Shown here: in pieces, positions 63,032 through 64,000 of the stretch
How positions within the stretch are numbered: position 1 is the stretch's first letter
Layout of the letters: the number at the start of each line of letters is the position of its first letter
Source: Melampsora larici-populina 98AG31
Lineage: Eukaryota > Basidiomycota > Pucciniomycetes > Pucciniales > Melampsoraceae
Assembly: GCF_000204055.1 (NCBI RefSeq)
Contig: NW_006768801.1
Span: 799,076 to 863,075, forward strand
Direction: 5' to 3'
DNA: 64,000 nt
Notes under the pieces: generated by a model
The model's database searches: none
What the model was told of the DNA's origin: nothing
What the model saw: the letters and a program-made list of their open reading frames with translations, nothing else
Made by a program: the position numbers and the translations under genes

Positions 63032-64000
63032 TCTAAAACCTTGTTGTTTGTCTTCCTATCTGTATCTGGACTGACATTACGTGTGCCATATCTGTCAATA
63101 TGTTCTTTTTTTAATATTGCGTCAGTGTTTCCCCCCCCCAAACGAGTTGTGTAAGTTCAATTTTCACTGCGAAAATGATGGGAGATTTCCACTGACCTGT
63201 CAGGCCTGTCAAAGTATGGTTCCAGTGTGGGTTTATAATCTCAACTGGTTTGCATGGCCTCTCAAGATTCTTATGCTTGTACGTGAACAAAGATCCCACT
63301 CAAAAACAAACTGGTTCATGACTCACCCAACACCTAAAGTTGTATGTACCATACCATGTGAGCTTGAAGTAGTTACAACCGAGTATCAAGGCTCTTTGGC
63401 CTCCAATTGTTAATGTTGCATTTAATGAGGAACAATGAAAAGGGACACCTGTTTTAGCTTACAGTTTACTCACTGTAAGCTCAAGGGATGAGCTTGCATG
63501 AGCAATATTATGCGCCTAATCTAGTTTGCCCCCTGGCTTGGAAGCGTGAGAATGATGAGAAAATAATGGCCTTGATCATTCTGGCTCATTGCGCCTTCCT
63601 TCCACCTTGATTGCTATTCTCCTTTTTACTAATTGAACTCTCGATCTATACTGTGGGTATGTTCAGCTCCATAGCCGCTTCATTCATTAAATAACTTGGA
63701 CTGGACTGACAAGGTTCTTCCACAATAGCATGATGGAGGACACACCAGTTAATCTTCTTCGAACAAACCAATATGCCAAAGTTTCTTCACCAAAAGCGTC
63801 AGAATGTTTGAATGTCTGTGAAGCTGATGTTTTGGAAGAGACGGAATACAAGAGCAAAGTGTTGTTGCACGCTCTTTGTGACGTTTGTACCTTCTTGTTC
63901 CAACTCAGAATGTTTTGAAAGAACCGAGCTGACTTGGCACGTGGGATCACCTTCACTCACTAGAGGATATTTTGAATGACTCGAGAAAGGCGTTTAATAC
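63032..64000. other. Right end of window, no gene recognised
   Basis: A C8 homopolymer at about 63131-63138 and short frames on both strands. The frame at 63730-63918 (plus) is open but without a motif, and it overlaps a minus-strand frame. The region may be repeat-derived. Confidence 0.35.

Noticed and set aside
62401..63141. A 246-codon minus-strand frame
   Set aside because: It overlaps plus-strand exon-like blocks of the repeat-family gene that have better intron structure and coding character; no motif in the minus frame.

Overview
The window looks like a basidiomycete fungal chromosome segment, most likely from a rust fungus (Pucciniales; Melampsora-like is an inference). It is AT-rich. 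Conserved eukaryotic housekeeping genes are split by many short GT-AG introns (about 55-140 bp), and between them lie long stretches of decayed transposons and tandem repeats. No bacterial-type operons, CRISPR arrays or rRNA genes were seen.

Left block (1-19.5 kb), gene-dense: dihydrolipoamide dehydrogenase (minus, 6 exons); a uracil-DNA-glycosylase-family protein with altered catalytic motifs and a very acidic N-terminus (plus, 3 exons); a protein with two PWWP-like modules (minus, 5 exons); the large B-block-binding subunit of TFIIIC (plus, 12 exons, 2188 residues); and a small Ser/Thr kinase (minus, 2 exons). Two divergent pairs share short upstream regions: DLD/UNG-like and PWWP/TFIIIC. 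For all five genes I placed exon junctions so that the coding lengths are exact multiples of three.

Middle block (19.5-47 kb), transposon-rich: short CACTA-type and hAT-type non-autonomous elements; a decayed hAT transposase gene with a tRNA-like sequence inside it; tandem repeats; a small membrane-protein gene with a broken paralogue; and an LRR-like pseudogene split by a CACTA-type element. The most unusual structures are at 24802-25338 and 26964-27468. At each, an intron-containing segment is followed 25-26 bp later by a near-identical copy from which the introns have been removed at GT/AG boundaries. In the first, a 92-bp exon is also repeated head to tail.

Right block (47-64 kb): a four-helix membrane protein; a PP2A activator (PTPA/Rrd family, 8 exons); the CCT delta chaperonin subunit (7 exons, one of 20 nt); and a remarkable array of repeated cysteine-rich modules, each encoded by an exon pair with conserved intron positions. 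That array carries a frameshift and an internal stop. It is interrupted by a CACTA-type element with a perfect 3-bp target duplication and by an 869-bp fold-back element. Its 3' end is cut off by a rust-type repeat-family gene with a Cys/His-rich motif.

The housekeeping genes (pyruvate/2-oxoacid dehydrogenase E3, Pol III transcription, chaperonin, PP2A activation) are functionally unrelated to one another. Gene calls rest on recognised family motifs; no database search was run.
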